NCBI RefSeq assembly: GCF_013403955.1
Contig: NZ_JABFDG010000009.1
Span: forward strand, 1 to 64,000
Reading direction: 5' to 3'
DNA from: Winogradskyella vidalii
GTDB taxonomy: Bacteria; Bacteroidota; Bacteroidia; Flavobacteriales; Flavobacteriaceae
DNA length: 64,000 nucleotides
Shown: positions 25,889 through 36,077 of the stretch, piece after piece
Layout: every line of letters begins with the position of its first letter
Position numbering within the stretch: position 1 is the first letter of the stretch
Notes under the pieces: generated by a model
Seen by the model: only the letters and a program-made list of their open reading frames with translations
Told to the model about the DNA's origin: nothing
Databases searched by the model: none
Program-made: the position numbers and the translations under genes

Positions 25889-26564
25889 AAATATAATTAT
25901 TACAGGAACAAGTCGCGGGATTGGTTTAGAACTCGTGCAGTTATTTGCTAAAGAAGGTCACAACGTTTTGGCCTTATCTCGAAATGAAAAACCGGTAAGT
26001 AATCTGGGCTTTGATAATATTTCATCATTTTCTTTCGATTTGTGTAATGAAGCAGATTACAAAAAAGTTGTAGCGTTTATTAATATGGAATGGGAACATG
26101 TTGATATTTTGATTAATAATGCGGGAGCTATTATTAATAAACCTTTTGCAGAAACAACATTTCAAGATTTCACTAAAGTATATCAAACTAATGTTTTTGG
26201 TGTTTCAGAATTAACCAGAACGGTTTTGCCATTTATAAAACCAGAGGGGCATGTGGTTACTATTAGTTCCATGGGCGGTATTCAGGGAAGTATGAAATTT
26301 CCAGGCTTATCGGCGTACAGTTCTAGTAAAGGCGCAGTTATTACATTAGTAGAATTATTGGCAGAAGAGTATAAAGAAACGGGGCCGCAATTTAATGTTT
26401 TGGCATTAGGTGCGGTGCAAACCGAAATGCTTGAAGAGGCATTTCCTGGCTATAAAGCACCCACAACAGCCAAAGAAATGGCAAGCTATATTCAAAATTT
26501 TGCTTTAACAGGAAACCAATATTATAACGGTAAAGTGTTGCAAGTGTCAAATTCAACACCTTAA
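25881..26564 (+). CDS. SDR-family oxidoreductase
   Basis: 227 residues with the NAD(P)-binding GTSRGIGLEL start, NNAGA at about residue 76, and the catalytic YSSSK (Tyr-x3-Lys) near residue 151. The substrate cannot be told from the sequence. It overlaps the M28 peptidase gene by 8 nt. A CbpM-like gene lies just behind it, on the opposite strand. Confidence 0.88.
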   Translation: MSKNIIITGTSRGIGLELVQLFAKEGHNVLALSRNEKPVSNLGFDNISSFSFDLCNEADYKKVVAFINMEWEHVDILINNAGAIINKPFAETTFQDFTKVYQTNVFGVSELTRTVLPFIKPEGHVVTISSMGGIQGSMKFPGLSAYSSSKGAVITLVELLAEEYKETGPQFNVLALGAVQTEMLEEAFPGYKAPTTAKEMASYIQNFALTGNQYYNGKVLQVSNSTP

Positions 26565-26572
26565 TAAAACAT

Positions 26573-26866
26573 TTACTCTTCAAATAGTTTTAATCTGTTT
26601 TGTGTAGCATGTAGTTCCGATTGTAACGTTTCAATTTTATCTAATAGATTAAAAACGGTATCAATGCCTTCAAAATTTAAATGCAGGTCTTGATGCAATC
26701 GGATCATTTTTTCAACATCTGCTATTTTATCTTGATGAATACAGTATGTTTTTTCAATCGTAATATATTCAATGAGACCATAGTCATTTAATCCATCAAA
26801 AAAAGACATTTCTATTTGGTAGTGCGTACATAAACGAGGTACAGGTATAAGATGTGTGTCTTTCAT
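26573..26866 (-). CDS. Chaperone modulator CbpM-like protein
   Basis: 97 residues. The N-terminal part (LIPVPRLCTHYQIEMSFF) and the coiled C-terminal helix match CbpM, a small MerR-like protein that binds the J-domain of CbpA and inhibits it. It follows the CbpA-type DnaJ gene by 2 nt, exactly the cbpA-cbpM operon order, which strongly supports the call. Confidence 0.85.
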   Translation of the reverse strand: MKDTHLIPVPRLCTHYQIEMSFFDGLNDYGLIEYITIEKTYCIHQDKIADVEKMIRLHQDLHLNFEGIDTVFNLLDKIETLQSELHATQNRLKLFEE

Positions 26867-26868
26867 AA

Positions 26869-27759
26869 CTATTGTAATTTTGCCAATTCTTCAAATAATT
26901 CTTTTTCTTTATCAGTGAGATTTTTAGGCAATTCTACGGTGTAACTAATATATAAATCGCCAAATTGGCCCTCTTTTTTATATTTTGGAAAGCCTTTTCC
27001 TTTTAATTTAACTTGGGTGCCGTTTTGAGTCAGCGGTTTTAAAGTTAGTTTTACTTTTCCATCAAAGGTATCGATGGTAACTTCACCACCAAGAACGGCT
27101 TTATATAAATTCAGCTTAACGGTTTTATAAAGGTTGGCACCATCACGTTTAAATTCGGTATCATTATTAATGTTAAATTCAATTAATAAATCACCATGTG
27201 GACCACCGTTTACGCCTTCACCACCTTTGCCCTTAATTTTAATAACTTGTCCGTCTGTAACACCTGCCGGAATGGTTAATCTAATATTTTTTCCGTTAAC
27301 AGTTAAAACTCGTTTTTCGGTTGTGTAAACATCTTTTAATTGTAGTTGAAGTTGGGCATTATAATCTTGGCCTCTAAATCTTGCCTGAGCTCTACCTTGA
27401 TTAAATCCGCCACCAAACATCGATTCAAAGAAATCAGAATAGTCAGCGCCTTCAAAACCTTGTGAGCCTGAAGATCGTTGATAATGTTGCTGACGTGTTT
27501 TCTGTTGTTGTTCAGCTTGCTCATAAGCTTCACCATGTTGCCAATTTTCACCATACTTATCATACTTTTTACGATTTTCATCGTTACTCAATACTTCATT
27601 GGCTTCGTTAACTTGCTTAAATTTTAACTCAGCATCTTTATCATTAGGATTTAAATCGGGATGGTGTTTTCTCGCTAACTTCCGGTAGGCTTTTTTTATA
27701 TCAGTTTTGGAAGCATTTTTATTTATACCAAGTATTTTGTAATAATCAATAAATGCCAT
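26869..27759 (-). CDS. DnaJ-type co-chaperone (CbpA-like)
   Basis: 296 residues with an N-terminal J-domain ([13 protein letters not shown], then the HPD motif at about residues 33-35 in [10 protein letters not shown]), a Gly/Gln-rich linker and two C-terminal substrate-binding beta domains ([18 protein letters not shown]). The cysteine-rich zinc domain of classic DnaJ is absent, so it is the CbpA/DjlA-like type that works with DnaK. Its partner CbpM gene is directly behind. Confidence 0.93.
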   Translation of the reverse strand: MAFIDYYKILGINKNASKTDIKKAYRKLARKHHPDLNPNDKDAELKFKQVNEANEVLSNDENRKKYDKYGENWQHGEAYEQAEQQQKTRQQHYQRSSGSQGFEGADYSDFFESMFGGGFNQGRAQARFRGQDYNAQLQLQLKDVYTTEKRVLTVNGKNIRLTIPAGVTDGQVIKIKGKGGEGVNGGPHGDLLIEFNINNDTEFKRDGANLYKTVKLNLYKAVLGGEVTIDTFDGKVKLTLKPLTQNGTQVKLKGKGFPKYKKEGQFGDLYISYTVELPKNLTDKEKELFEELAKLQ

Positions 27760-27877
27760 AATTTTAGAATTTAAGGATAAATTGAGTTCAGAAAGACGTT
27801 AGCTAAGTTAGTGGTTTTTAAGACTAAAATCAAGATTTGCCTGTTAAGAATTGTATAATAAAATGAACTTTTAAGGT

Positions 27878-28519
27878 ATGAAATATAAATGTGTGATTTT
27901 TGATTGTGATGGTGTTCTCGTAGATAGTGAGCCTATTGCAAACCAAGTCATGGTTAATATGGCAAACGAGCTTGGAGCTGCTATAGATATTGATTATGCG
28001 TATAAAAATTTTAAGGGAAATGCCTTTAATAATTGTGTGCATCAGATTTCAGAATTAATACCTGATGCGATGCCTTCTAATTTTGAATCTGAATACAGAA
28101 GACGCTCTTTTGAAACGTTTAAAAATGAAATTAAGCCTGTAGATGGCGTTACAAATGTGATTAAAAACTTAGAGCTTCCTTTTTGTGTCGCTTCAAGTGG
28201 TCCCGAAAATAAAATAAAATTGAACCTTGAGTTAACAGGCTTGCTAGCTTATTTTGAATCGCGTATGTTTAGTTGCTATGCCGTTGAGAAATGGAAACCT
28301 GATCCCGCAGTATTTTTATGGGCGGCGGAGACTATGGGGTTTCATCCTTCAGAATGTGTGGTTATAGAGGATAGTCTCATTGGGGTTACTGCAGCTATTA
28401 ATGGCGGATTTGATGTGTTTGGTTATACTGCAGATGATTCTAGTAATTCCCTTAAAGGTAAAGCGACACAGACATTTAATGATATGTCTGAGTTATTAAG
28501 TTTAATTGATAGCAATTAA
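27878..28519 (+). CDS. HAD-family phosphatase
   Basis: 213 residues with the HAD motif I FDCDGVLVDSEP at the N-terminus (nucleophile Asp at residue 9), a motif II CVASSGP, and motif IV ECVVIEDSLIGVTAA. The cap segment places it in the beta-phosphoglucomutase/GPH group. The sugar-phosphate substrate is not clear. It stands alone, divergent from the dnaJ-like gene. Confidence 0.88.
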   Translation: MKYKCVIFDCDGVLVDSEPIANQVMVNMANELGAAIDIDYAYKNFKGNAFNNCVHQISELIPDAMPSNFESEYRRRSFETFKNEIKPVDGVTNVIKNLELPFCVASSGPENKIKLNLELTGLLAYFESRMFSCYAVEKWKPDPAVFLWAAETMGFHPSECVVIEDSLIGVTAAINGGFDVFGYTADDSSNSLKGKATQTFNDMSELLSLIDSN

Positions 28520-28586
28520 TAACGGTAAGTTAATATTCATTTATGAATTCTCATTTTTAAGATGAAAAAAATAAAAATATAAGACT

Positions 28587-28594
28587 TATTTTTG
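28587..28594 (+). promoter_or_regulatory. Promoter -7 box directly before the SprT-like gene
   Basis: TATTTTTG matches TAnnTTTG and ends only 5 nt before the ATG at 28600. If used, the transcript would begin at or near the start codon, giving a leaderless mRNA. No -33 TTG was seen. Confidence 0.5.
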
Positions 28595-28599
28595 CCCGA

Positions 28600-29199
28600 A
28601 TGCAAAGACAGCTTTTAGATTTTATTCCTATTTCAGCAAAACCAATGGTCATTGAGCTCTTGGCAGTTGATAATTTGGTAGTAAATGTAAAGAGTGAACG
28701 TAAAACTCGGCATGGTGATTATAGAGAGTTTCCAAATGGAAAGCATCAAATTACGGTAAATTCCAATTTGAATTGTTACCGTTTTTTAATCACATTAATT
28801 CACGAAGTGGCACATTTTGAAGCTTATAAAAAATTTGGGCGATTAATAAAACCACACGGTAAAGAATGGAAGTACACTTTTCAGCATTTAATGTTGCCCT
28901 TTTTACGTCCAGATATTTTTCCAGACGAATTGTTACCACTCTTAGCGAAGCATTTTAAAAACCCTAAAGCATCAAGTGATACCGATACAAAATTGGCTTT
29001 AGCACTTAAGCAATACGATGAAGCTAATGATAAGACTTATGTGTTTGAAGTGCCTTTAAACCGTGAGTTTAAATTATATAACGGTCGCATTTTTAAAAAA
29101 GGAAATAAAAGAAGAAAACGCTACGAATGTGTTGAGGTTAGTTCAGGTCAATTATATTTGTTCAACCCAAATGCAGAAGTAGAAGTTTTAGATAAATAA
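28600..29199 (+). CDS. SprT-like zinc protease domain protein
   Basis: 199 residues. The zinc motif HEVAHFEA (HExxH) lies near residue 67, after an N-terminal region of about 60 residues; it is followed by a conserved HGKEWK and the FKKGNKRRKRYECVEVSSG tail that resembles the SprT/Spartan zinc-ribbon area but lacks several Cys. SprT-like proteases may act on DNA-crosslinked proteins; in bacteria the function is largely unknown. It sits 5 nt ahead of the mannose-1-phosphate guanylyltransferase gene. Confidence 0.85.
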   Translation: MQRQLLDFIPISAKPMVIELLAVDNLVVNVKSERKTRHGDYREFPNGKHQITVNSNLNCYRFLITLIHEVAHFEAYKKFGRLIKPHGKEWKYTFQHLMLPFLRPDIFPDELLPLLAKHFKNPKASSDTDTKLALALKQYDEANDKTYVFEVPLNREFKLYNGRIFKKGNKRRKRYECVEVSSGQLYLFNPNAEVEVLDK

Positions 29200-29204
29200 T
29201 AGAT

Positions 29205-30296
29205 ATGATGAATAGCAAAAACTCAAATTATTATGCCATTCTTATGGCTGGTGGTGTAGGTTCAAGATTTTGGCCTGTAAGCACGCAAGACTTTCCAAAA
29301 CAGTTTCATGATATGTTAGGGACTGGAGATACTTTAATTCAGAAAACTTTTAACCGTTTAGCACAGTTAATTCCTGAAGAAAATATTTTTATACTAACCA
29401 ATGAGCGCTATAATGATTTGGTTTTTGAGCAGCTTCCAAATGTCACTAAAAGACAAGTAGTTTTAGAACCAGCGATGCGAAATACGGCACCTTGTATCTT
29501 GTATGCGTCTTTAAAAATTCAGAAAGAAAATGAAGATGCCGTAATGATTGTTGCACCAAGTGATCATTGGATTGAAGACGAGCAAGCCTTCTCTGGCAAT
29601 GTAAAAGCTGCTTTTGATTATTGTGAATCCAATGATGCCTTAATGACTTTAGGTATTACACCAACATTCCCAAATACCGGTTATGGTTATATTGAGTATG
29701 ATAAAGCATCAACCTCAGAAATAAAACCAGTGAGTCAATTTAGAGAAAAGCCAGATTACGAAACGGCAAAATCGTTTATTAATCAAGGAAATTTCCTTTG
29801 GAATGCAGGGATTTTTATGTGGAGTGTAAAATCGGTTGTTGCAGCTTTTAAAAATAATCAACCTCAATTATTTGAGTTGTTTAGAAGCGGTTATAGCGCG
29901 TATAATACTGAGCTAGAGGATGAGTTTATAAAAACACATTATACTAAAGCTGAAAATATATCTGTAGATTATGCCTTGATGGAAAAGAGTAAAAATGTTT
30001 ATGTAATTCCTGCCACTTTTGATTGGAATGATCTAGGGACTTGGGGAAGTCTTTATGATAAGTTAGACAAAGATGAGAACAGTAATGCTGTTGTTAATGC
30101 TAAGACTTTATTAGAGGATGCCAACGGAAATATGATTCGTTCTAAAAAAGATAAAATTGTGGTTATTGATGGCTTAAAAGATTATATCGTTGTCGATAAA
30201 GAGGAAGTTTTACTTATCTTTCCAAAAGCTAAAGAGCAAGATATCAAAAAAGTGCTTCAAAATGTGAAGGCTAAATTTGGAGAATCTTACGGGTAA
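29205..30296 (+). CDS. Mannose-1-phosphate guanylyltransferase
   Basis: 363 residues. It makes GDP-mannose for surface polysaccharides. The nucleotidyltransferase signature MAGGVGSRFWPVSTQDFPKQ is near the N-terminus, followed by MRNTAPCILYA, VAPSDHWI, FREKPDYETA, and NLGTWGS-type FDWNDLGTW. It has no C-terminal isomerase cupin, so it is the single-function form. The annotated start has a close ATG pair (MMNSK). It probably shares a transcript with the SprT-like gene. Confidence 0.92.
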   Translation: MMNSKNSNYYAILMAGGVGSRFWPVSTQDFPKQFHDMLGTGDTLIQKTFNRLAQLIPEENIFILTNERYNDLVFEQLPNVTKRQVVLEPAMRNTAPCILYASLKIQKENEDAVMIVAPSDHWIEDEQAFSGNVKAAFDYCESNDALMTLGITPTFPNTGYGYIEYDKASTSEIKPVSQFREKPDYETAKSFINQGNFLWNAGIFMWSVKSVVAAFKNNQPQLFELFRSGYSAYNTELEDEFIKTHYTKAENISVDYALMEKSKNVYVIPATFDWNDLGTWGSLYDKLDKDENSNAVVNAKTLLEDANGNMIRSKKDKIVVIDGLKDYIVVDKEEVLLIFPKAKEQDIKKVLQNVKAKFGESYG

Positions 30297-30363
30297 ACAC
30301 TCCAAATATGAGATTCTTAAAATAAATGATATTGCAAAATCCTTATTGGAATTCTTTTAAACT

Positions 30364-31857
30364 ATGAGTGAAGAAAATAAATTTAACTTTTCTGAAGAAG
30401 AAAAGCAGCGCATGACGAATGAGATGAATAAGGAGCGTGCTGTTGAAGATAAAAAAGATGCTGTAAAAAAGGATGCTCAAGGCCTGTTTGCTAGTGTAAA
30501 ATTGTTTTTAACCGAGTTACTCGATTTTAGGGATGATACCGATAGAGATGCTACCATAACAGCCATAAAGCACGATATTCCATTTAAAGGTGCAACCGCT
30601 TGGATTTTGGTTTGTTCTATTTTTGTGGCATCAGTGGGATTAAACGCCAACTCTACAGCTGTTGTAATTGGAGCCATGTTAATTTCGCCATTAATGGGAC
30701 CAATTTTAGGGGTCGGAATGTCTATTGCCATTAATGATATTGATACTTTAAAAAAGTCGTTAATTAATTTAGCGACGATGATTGTGCTGAGTTTATTAAC
30801 GGCATTTTTATTCTTTTATTTATTTCCGTTAAGTGCAGAAACATCGGAACTTCTAGGTAGAACCCGACCAGATATTCGAGATGTTTTAATTGCGTTCTTC
30901 GGTGGTTTAGCATTAATTATTGCCCGAACAAAACGCGGTACTATTGCTTCTGTTATTTTTGGTGTTGCTATTGCTACAGCCTTAATGCCGCCTTTATGTA
31001 CGGCGGGTTATGGTCTGGCAGAAGGTAACTGGTCTTACTTTGGTGGTGCCATGTATTTATTTACTATCAATACTATATTTATTGCTTTGGCAACATTTTT
31101 AGTGTTAAAGTTATTGCGTTTTCCAATGCTTAAATATGCGAATTCAGCCAAACGTAAACGTATTTCTAGGATTGCTATGCTTACAGCTATTGTGGTTATG
31201 ATTCCTGCCGTTTGGACATTTTTAACGGTATTGAGAGAAAGCAAAATTGATAGAGATTATAAAGCGTTTGTTACTAGTGAAATTGAAGATAATCGCAGTC
31301 TTTGGTTATATGATGAGGTTTTAGATATCGACGCAAAGACCATCAACTTATATTTTAATGGTGATATTAGTGACGAGATGGTTACAGCACTTCAGAATGC
31401 TAAGAATGAATATTTAGACCTTCAAGAGTTTGAACTAGTTATTAATGCAAATAAAACACGAAGCGTTGATCGTTTGGCGCAGTCTTTAGATCGTGCTTAT
31501 GCCGATATTGATAGAAAAGATAATATTATAGACGGACTTCAAAAACAAATTGAAGAATTAGAAACTAATATTTCAAATTTAAATAAAGTTATAGAATCTA
31601 AAGATACCAATAAGAATGCCGTTTCGTTTAGTTCGCTATCGCGAGATGCAAAAATAAAGTTCACGGATTTAGAATACTTTGGTTATGCAAAAATGCTAGA
31701 GTCAAAAGACTTTATAAATATAGATACCGTAAGCGTTGCTAATGTAAGGTGGAAAGTTCAGTTAGCAGACAGCTTAGTTTTTGTAAGAGAACGCAATTTG
31801 CAAAAATGGCTTAAAAATGAATTAAAGGTCGATACGGTATTAATTAGACGTAATTAA
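30364..31857 (+). CDS. DUF389-family membrane protein
   Basis: 497 residues. After a charged N-terminus comes the DUF389 core of about six membrane helices (residues ~85-260) with ATAWILVCSIFVASVGLNAN and the MLISPLMGPILGVGMS motif. A long soluble C-terminal part holds a coiled coil (YADIDRKDNIIDGLQKQIEEL). The function of the family is not established. It is convergent with mlaF and has no obvious operon partner. Confidence 0.85.
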   Translation: MSEENKFNFSEEEKQRMTNEMNKERAVEDKKDAVKKDAQGLFASVKLFLTELLDFRDDTDRDATITAIKHDIPFKGATAWILVCSIFVASVGLNANSTAVVIGAMLISPLMGPILGVGMSIAINDIDTLKKSLINLATMIVLSLLTAFLFFYLFPLSAETSELLGRTRPDIRDVLIAFFGGLALIIARTKRGTIASVIFGVAIATALMPPLCTAGYGLAEGNWSYFGGAMYLFTINTIFIALATFLVLKLLRFPMLKYANSAKRKRISRIAMLTAIVVMIPAVWTFLTVLRESKIDRDYKAFVTSEIEDNRSLWLYDEVLDIDAKTINLYFNGDISDEMVTALQNAKNEYLDLQEFELVINANKTRSVDRLAQSLDRAYADIDRKDNIIDGLQKQIEELETNISNLNKVIESKDTNKNAVSFSSLSRDAKIKFTDLEYFGYAKMLESKDFINIDTVSVANVRWKVQLADSLVFVRERNLQKWLKNELKVDTVLIRRN

Positions 31858-31900
31858 GGGCAATCATCCTCTAAATAGATTACAAGGAAAGAATACAGGT

Positions 31901-32671
31901 TTATTGATTGTCTTCTTCAATATACATTTTACGAACTTTTCTAAATAATTCAGAAGAATAAACGAAGTTGGTCACAGCTTCGTTTTCTGTTTTAAATATG
32001 GTTTCGTTAGAGCCTTCCCATTCTAAAATACCATCTTTTAGGAAAATAATTTTTTTACCAATTTCCATAACCGAGTTCATATCGTGGGTATTTACAACGG
32101 TGGTAATATTGAATTCTTCAGTAATTTCTTGAATTAAATTATCAATTACAATTGCCGTTTTTGGATCAAGCCCAGAGTTAGGCTCATCACAAAATAGATA
32201 CTTAGGTCGGTTAACAATTGCTCTTGCAATAGCCACACGTTTTTGCATTCCACCAGAAGCTTCGCTTGGCATCTTTTGGTGCGCGCCATCTAAATTAACA
32301 CGTTTTAAAACTTCATTGGCGCGATCTTCCATTTCGCTTTTACTTTGCTTGGTAAACATACGTAAAGGAAACATCACATTCTCAGCAATGGTCATTGAAT
32401 CAAAAAGCGCACTGCCTTGAAAAACCATTCCCATTTCAGAACGTAAATCTATCTTTTCGTTACGAGATAACTTACTGAAATTTTTTCCTTCATAGGCAAT
32501 TGAACCTTTCTCATAGTCAAATAAGCCTAAAAGACATTTTAAGAATACCGTTTTACCAGAGCCACTTTGCCCAATAATTAAGTTACTTTGTCCTTTTTCA
32601 AAAGTGGTGGTTATTCCTTTCAGAATATGTGCATCTCCAAATGATTTTTCTAAATCTTTAACTTCTATCAT
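31901..32671 (-). CDS. mlaF: ABC-transporter ATPase, MlaF-like lipid transport
   Basis: 256 residues: Walker A GQSGSGKT near residue 34, signature SGGMQKR, Walker B FCDEPNSGLDP, and a switch His. The sequence matches the MlaF/MkL type, which drives phospholipid transport between the two membranes. The MlaE permease gene lies 3 nt upstream (translated first), giving an mlaE-mlaF pair. No MlaD gene is adjacent. Confidence 0.9.
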   Translation of the reverse strand: MIEVKDLEKSFGDAHILKGITTTFEKGQSNLIIGQSGSGKTVFLKCLLGLFDYEKGSIAYEGKNFSKLSRNEKIDLRSEMGMVFQGSALFDSMTIAENVMFPLRMFTKQSKSEMEDRANEVLKRVNLDGAHQKMPSEASGGMQKRVAIARAIVNRPKYLFCDEPNSGLDPKTAIVIDNLIQEITEEFNITTVVNTHDMNSVMEIGKKIIFLKDGILEWEGSNETIFKTENEAVTNFVYSSELFRKVRKMYIEEDNQ

Positions 32672-32674
32672 TGC

Positions 32675-33424
32675 TTATCCGAGTAATATGCTGGTTAATA
32701 AAAAGTTGACTAATATAATAACAACACTTGTCCAAACAAATGCTGTGGTACTGGCTTTTCCAACTTCTAAAGCGCCGCCTTTCATAAAATAGCCGTAAAA
32801 GGAGGGAATTGTTGCTAATAAGAAAGCAAATACAAAAGTTTTTATAAAAGCATATATCAAGTGAAATGGAATAAAATCTAATCTAACACCTTCTAAATAA
32901 TCTTCCATAGTTCCATAGCCACCGTAGATAGAAGCCATAAGGCCACCTACAACACCCAAAAACATAGCAATAGAAATCACAAAAGGGTAAAGCGTTAAGG
33001 CAATAAACTTTGGAAAAACTAAATAGTTAATAGCATTGATTCCCATTACCTCAAGGGCGTCTATTTGTTCTGTAACGCGCATCGTTCCGATGCTAGAGGT
33101 AATAAAAGATCCCACTTTACCAGCCATAATGATAGAGATAAACGTCGGTGCGAATTCTAAAATGATAGATTGACGTGTTGCAAAACCCACTAAGTTTTTT
33201 GGCATAATGGGACTTGTCATATTCAGCGATGTTTGTATAGCGACAACGCCGCCAACAAAAAAGGAAATAAATGCTACAATACCGAGAGAACCAATAATGA
33301 GGTCGTCGATGTCTTTAAAAATGAGTGGTTTCATTACAGACCATTTAGTTGGTCTGCGAAAAATGTCCTTAATCATTATAAAATAGGCACCTATATTATG
33401 TAGGTAAGTCATTGGTGTTTTCAT
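32675..33424 (-). CDS. mlaE: ABC-transporter permease, MlaE-like
   Basis: 249 residues with five or six membrane segments and the MlaE family features IIMAGKVGSFITSSIGTMRV and TEQIDALEVMGINAI. It would form the inner-membrane channel of a lipid transporter with the ATPase that follows it. The divergent PafA-like phosphatase gene is separate. Confidence 0.9.
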   Translation of the reverse strand: MKTPMTYLHNIGAYFIMIKDIFRRPTKWSVMKPLIFKDIDDLIIGSLGIVAFISFFVGGVVAIQTSLNMTSPIMPKNLVGFATRQSIILEFAPTFISIIMAGKVGSFITSSIGTMRVTEQIDALEVMGINAINYLVFPKFIALTLYPFVISIAMFLGVVGGLMASIYGGYGTMEDYLEGVRLDFIPFHLIYAFIKTFVFAFLLATIPSFYGYFMKGGALEVGKASTTAFVWTSVVIILVNFLLTSILLG

Positions 33425-33490
33425 TAACGCTAAAGTATAAAAAATGATTAGTTATTAATGTTAATTTAATCTAAGATAGTTTAAAAATTG

Positions 33491-33498
33491 TATTTTTG
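33491..33498 (+). promoter_or_regulatory. Promoter -7 box before the PafA-like phosphatase
   Basis: TATTTTTG matches TAnnTTTG, about 25 nt before the start. No -33 TTG at the right place. Confidence 0.5.
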
Positions 33499-33523
33499 AG
33501 TCTTAAAATAATGTCTTATTCAG

Positions 33524-35191
33524 ATGAAAAATTTCTTTGCTTTAACGGCAGCACTACTTTTATTTATCTCTTGTGGAGCTCAAAGTACAAATACAGATTC
33601 TAAAAGTCAAATTATGGTTTCAGAAACTAGTACGAGGCCAAAATTAGTAGTTGGTATCGTAGTGGACCAAATGCGTTATGATTATTTAACGCGTTTTGGG
33701 GCTAGATTTGGAGATGGTGGTTTTAATCGTATGATAAACGAAGGTTTTAATTGTAAAAACAATCATTTTAATTATGTCCCTACTTATACAGGACCAGGAC
33801 ATACGTCTGTATATACAGGTACTACACCAAAAATTCATGGTATTATTGGTAATAACTGGTATGACAAAGAAACTAAAGAAAGGGTGTATTGTGCAGGTGA
33901 TGAAAACGTAACTTCTGTAGGTACTGAAGATAAGGCAGGTAAAATGTCTCCTCACAGAATGCAAACCACGAGTTTTGCCGATGAAAACAGATTATTTACC
34001 CAGATGCAAGGAAAAACTATTGGTGTTGCTCTTAAAGATAGAGGAGCAATTCTTCCTGCTGGGCATACCGCAAATGCGGCTTATTGGTTTCATGGTGGTG
34101 ATGAAGGCGCTTGGATTACCAGTTCATTTTACATGAACGATTTACCACAATGGGTTAAAGATTTTAATGTTGCAGAGCATGCAGAATCATATTTAAAAGA
34201 GTGGAATACATTATATGATATTTCAACCTATACTGAAAGTGGTTCAGATGAAAACACTTTTGAAGGTGTTTTTAAAGGGAAAGCTAAAGCAACATTTCCG
34301 TATGATTTAAAAACATTAAGTAAAGAAAATAATGGGTATGATATTATAAAAGCTACACCTTATGGGAATAGCATCACCACAGATTTTGCAATTGCAGCTA
34401 TCGATGCTGAAGCTTTAGGTCAAGATGAATATACCGATGTGCTTGCTGTTAGTTATTCTTCTACGGACTATGTAGGGCATGTTTTTGGTGTTAACTCTAA
34501 AGAAGTTCAAGATACCTACATACGTTTAGATAAAGATTTAGAGCGTTTATTTAATCATTTAGATAGTACAGTAGGAAAAGGGGCGTATACCGTTTTTCTT
34601 ACCGCTGATCATGGCGCAGTTGATGTACCATCGTATTTAGCTTCTGTAAAAGTACCAGCTGGTTATGTGGATGGTAAAGCTAGAAAAGAACAATTTAATG
34701 CCTTTTTAAATAAAACCTATGGTACGGAAGCTATTATAGAGAATATTAGTAATGATCAAATATTTTTAGATAGAGAGAAAGTACAAGAATTAGGGTTAAA
34801 ACTTAGTGATGTTCAAGATGCTATTGCTATGGAACAATTGGGATATCTAAATGTTTCTAAAGTTTATACAGCAACAACAATGAGTACTACAAGTTTTACC
34901 ACTGGAATTGAAAGCTTATTGCAAAATGGATTTAACCAAAGACGTTCAGGTGATGTAATTTTGGTAAATGACACAGCGTTTATTTCTTATAGTAAAACGG
35001 GATCTACACACGGAAGTGGTTTAAATTACGATACACATGTGCCGTTATTATTCTTCGGAAATGGAATTAAGCATGGAGAAACTTTTGATAAAACAGTAAT
35101 TCCAGATATTGCACCTACAATGTCTGCACTTTTAGGGATTAGTTTTCCTAATGGCGCTACAGGACAACCTTTAGGCTTTGTGATTGATTAA
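33524..35191 (+). CDS. PafA-like alkaline phosphatase family lipoprotein
   Basis: 555 residues with a lipoprotein signal (LLLFISCGAQ, Cys 17). The metal and active-site residues of Bacteroidota PafA are present: D48 in VVDQMRYDYL, the likely nucleophile T89 in YTGPGH, the DYVGH Asp/His pair, TADHGA and a late STHGSGLNYDTH. PafA is a phosphate-irrepressible phosphatase of the periplasm that releases phosphate from many organic esters. It is followed 9 nt later by a nuclease gene, so the two could serve phosphate or nucleotide scavenging together. Confidence 0.9.
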   Translation: MKNFFALTAALLLFISCGAQSTNTDSKSQIMVSETSTRPKLVVGIVVDQMRYDYLTRFGARFGDGGFNRMINEGFNCKNNHFNYVPTYTGPGHTSVYTGTTPKIHGIIGNNWYDKETKERVYCAGDENVTSVGTEDKAGKMSPHRMQTTSFADENRLFTQMQGKTIGVALKDRGAILPAGHTANAAYWFHGGDEGAWITSSFYMNDLPQWVKDFNVAEHAESYLKEWNTLYDISTYTESGSDENTFEGVFKGKAKATFPYDLKTLSKENNGYDIIKATPYGNSITTDFAIAAIDAEALGQDEYTDVLAVSYSSTDYVGHVFGVNSKEVQDTYIRLDKDLERLFNHLDSTVGKGAYTVFLTADHGAVDVPSYLASVKVPAGYVDGKARKEQFNAFLNKTYGTEAIIENISNDQIFLDREKVQELGLKLSDVQDAIAMEQLGYLNVSKVYTATTMSTTSFTTGIESLLQNGFNQRRSGDVILVNDTAFISYSKTGSTHGSGLNYDTHVPLLFFGNGIKHGETFDKTVIPDIAPTMSALLGISFPNGATGQPLGFVID

Positions 35192-35200
35192 TACTAGAAT

Positions 35201-36007
35201 TTGAAGCGCAAGTCCATTTACAGTATAATCGCAATAATTATAGTGATTGGTGTTTATAGTTATGAGTTTTATCTCGATTATGAAGACAAAGCTGAAATTG
35301 TAACTCAAGGAAAAGTTGTAAAGGAAGCCACTAATGATTTCTTTTTACCCGCAAGTACAACCAACCAAGTTGTGCATCATGAAAATTATTCATTATCTTA
35401 TAACGAAGCTCACGAACAAGCGGAATGGGTCGCCTATGAGTTAAAAGCGTCTCATTTAAGTGCATCCAATCGAAAAAGACCTTATTTTGAAATTGATAAT
35501 GCTGTAAAAACGGGAGCAGCGCATTGGCGTAATTATAAAAACTCGGGTTATGATAGAGGACACCTTTGTCCTGCAGGCGATAGACGTTTTACAAAGGCCG
35601 CTTATGACGAGACTTTTTTAACCAGTAATATCAGCCCACAAGACCATGAGTTTAATGCTGGTGTTTGGAATCGATTGGAAAAAAAAGTGCGGTATTGGGC
35701 CAAAAAGCATGATGGTATCTTTGTGGTAACAGGTGGAGTTTTAAACGATAATTTAAACTCTATAGGAGATGAGCAGGTTTCAGTACCTAATCAATTTTAT
35801 AAAGTGATTTTAGACAACACAAACGGAAAAATTAAGTTGCTAGCCTTTTTAATGGACCATCAAAACTCTGATTTACCATTATATAAATTTGTAGTTTCTG
35901 TTGATTCTCTTGAAGCTTTAACCGGAATTGATTTCTTTCCAAAATTAGAGGATAGTATTGAAAATAAACTAGAAGCATCTAGTAATTATAAAAGCTGGAG
36001 TTTCTAA
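35201..36007 (+). CDS. DNA/RNA non-specific endonuclease (TTG start)
   Basis: 268 residues. An N-terminal hydrophobic stretch (SIIAIIIVIGVYSYEFYL) may export or anchor it. The catalytic DRGHLCPAGDR motif with the general-base His and the SNISPQ Asn-containing motif place it in the NUC1/SM-endonuclease family. The start is TTG, with no better ATG upstream in the 9-nt gap to the phosphatase. With that phosphatase it may form a nucleic-acid-derived phosphate supply. Confidence 0.88.
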   Translation: MKRKSIYSIIAIIIVIGVYSYEFYLDYEDKAEIVTQGKVVKEATNDFFLPASTTNQVVHHENYSLSYNEAHEQAEWVAYELKASHLSASNRKRPYFEIDNAVKTGAAHWRNYKNSGYDRGHLCPAGDRRFTKAAYDETFLTSNISPQDHEFNAGVWNRLEKKVRYWAKKHDGIFVVTGGVLNDNLNSIGDEQVSVPNQFYKVILDNTNGKIKLLAFLMDHQNSDLPLYKFVVSVDSLEALTGIDFFPKLEDSIENKLEASSNYKSWSF

Positions 36008-36077
36008 AATTTCTGTAAATACAGTTTCTTAACCTTTCAAAATCGAAAAGCAATAGCTTTAGTAAGTCATTGTTATT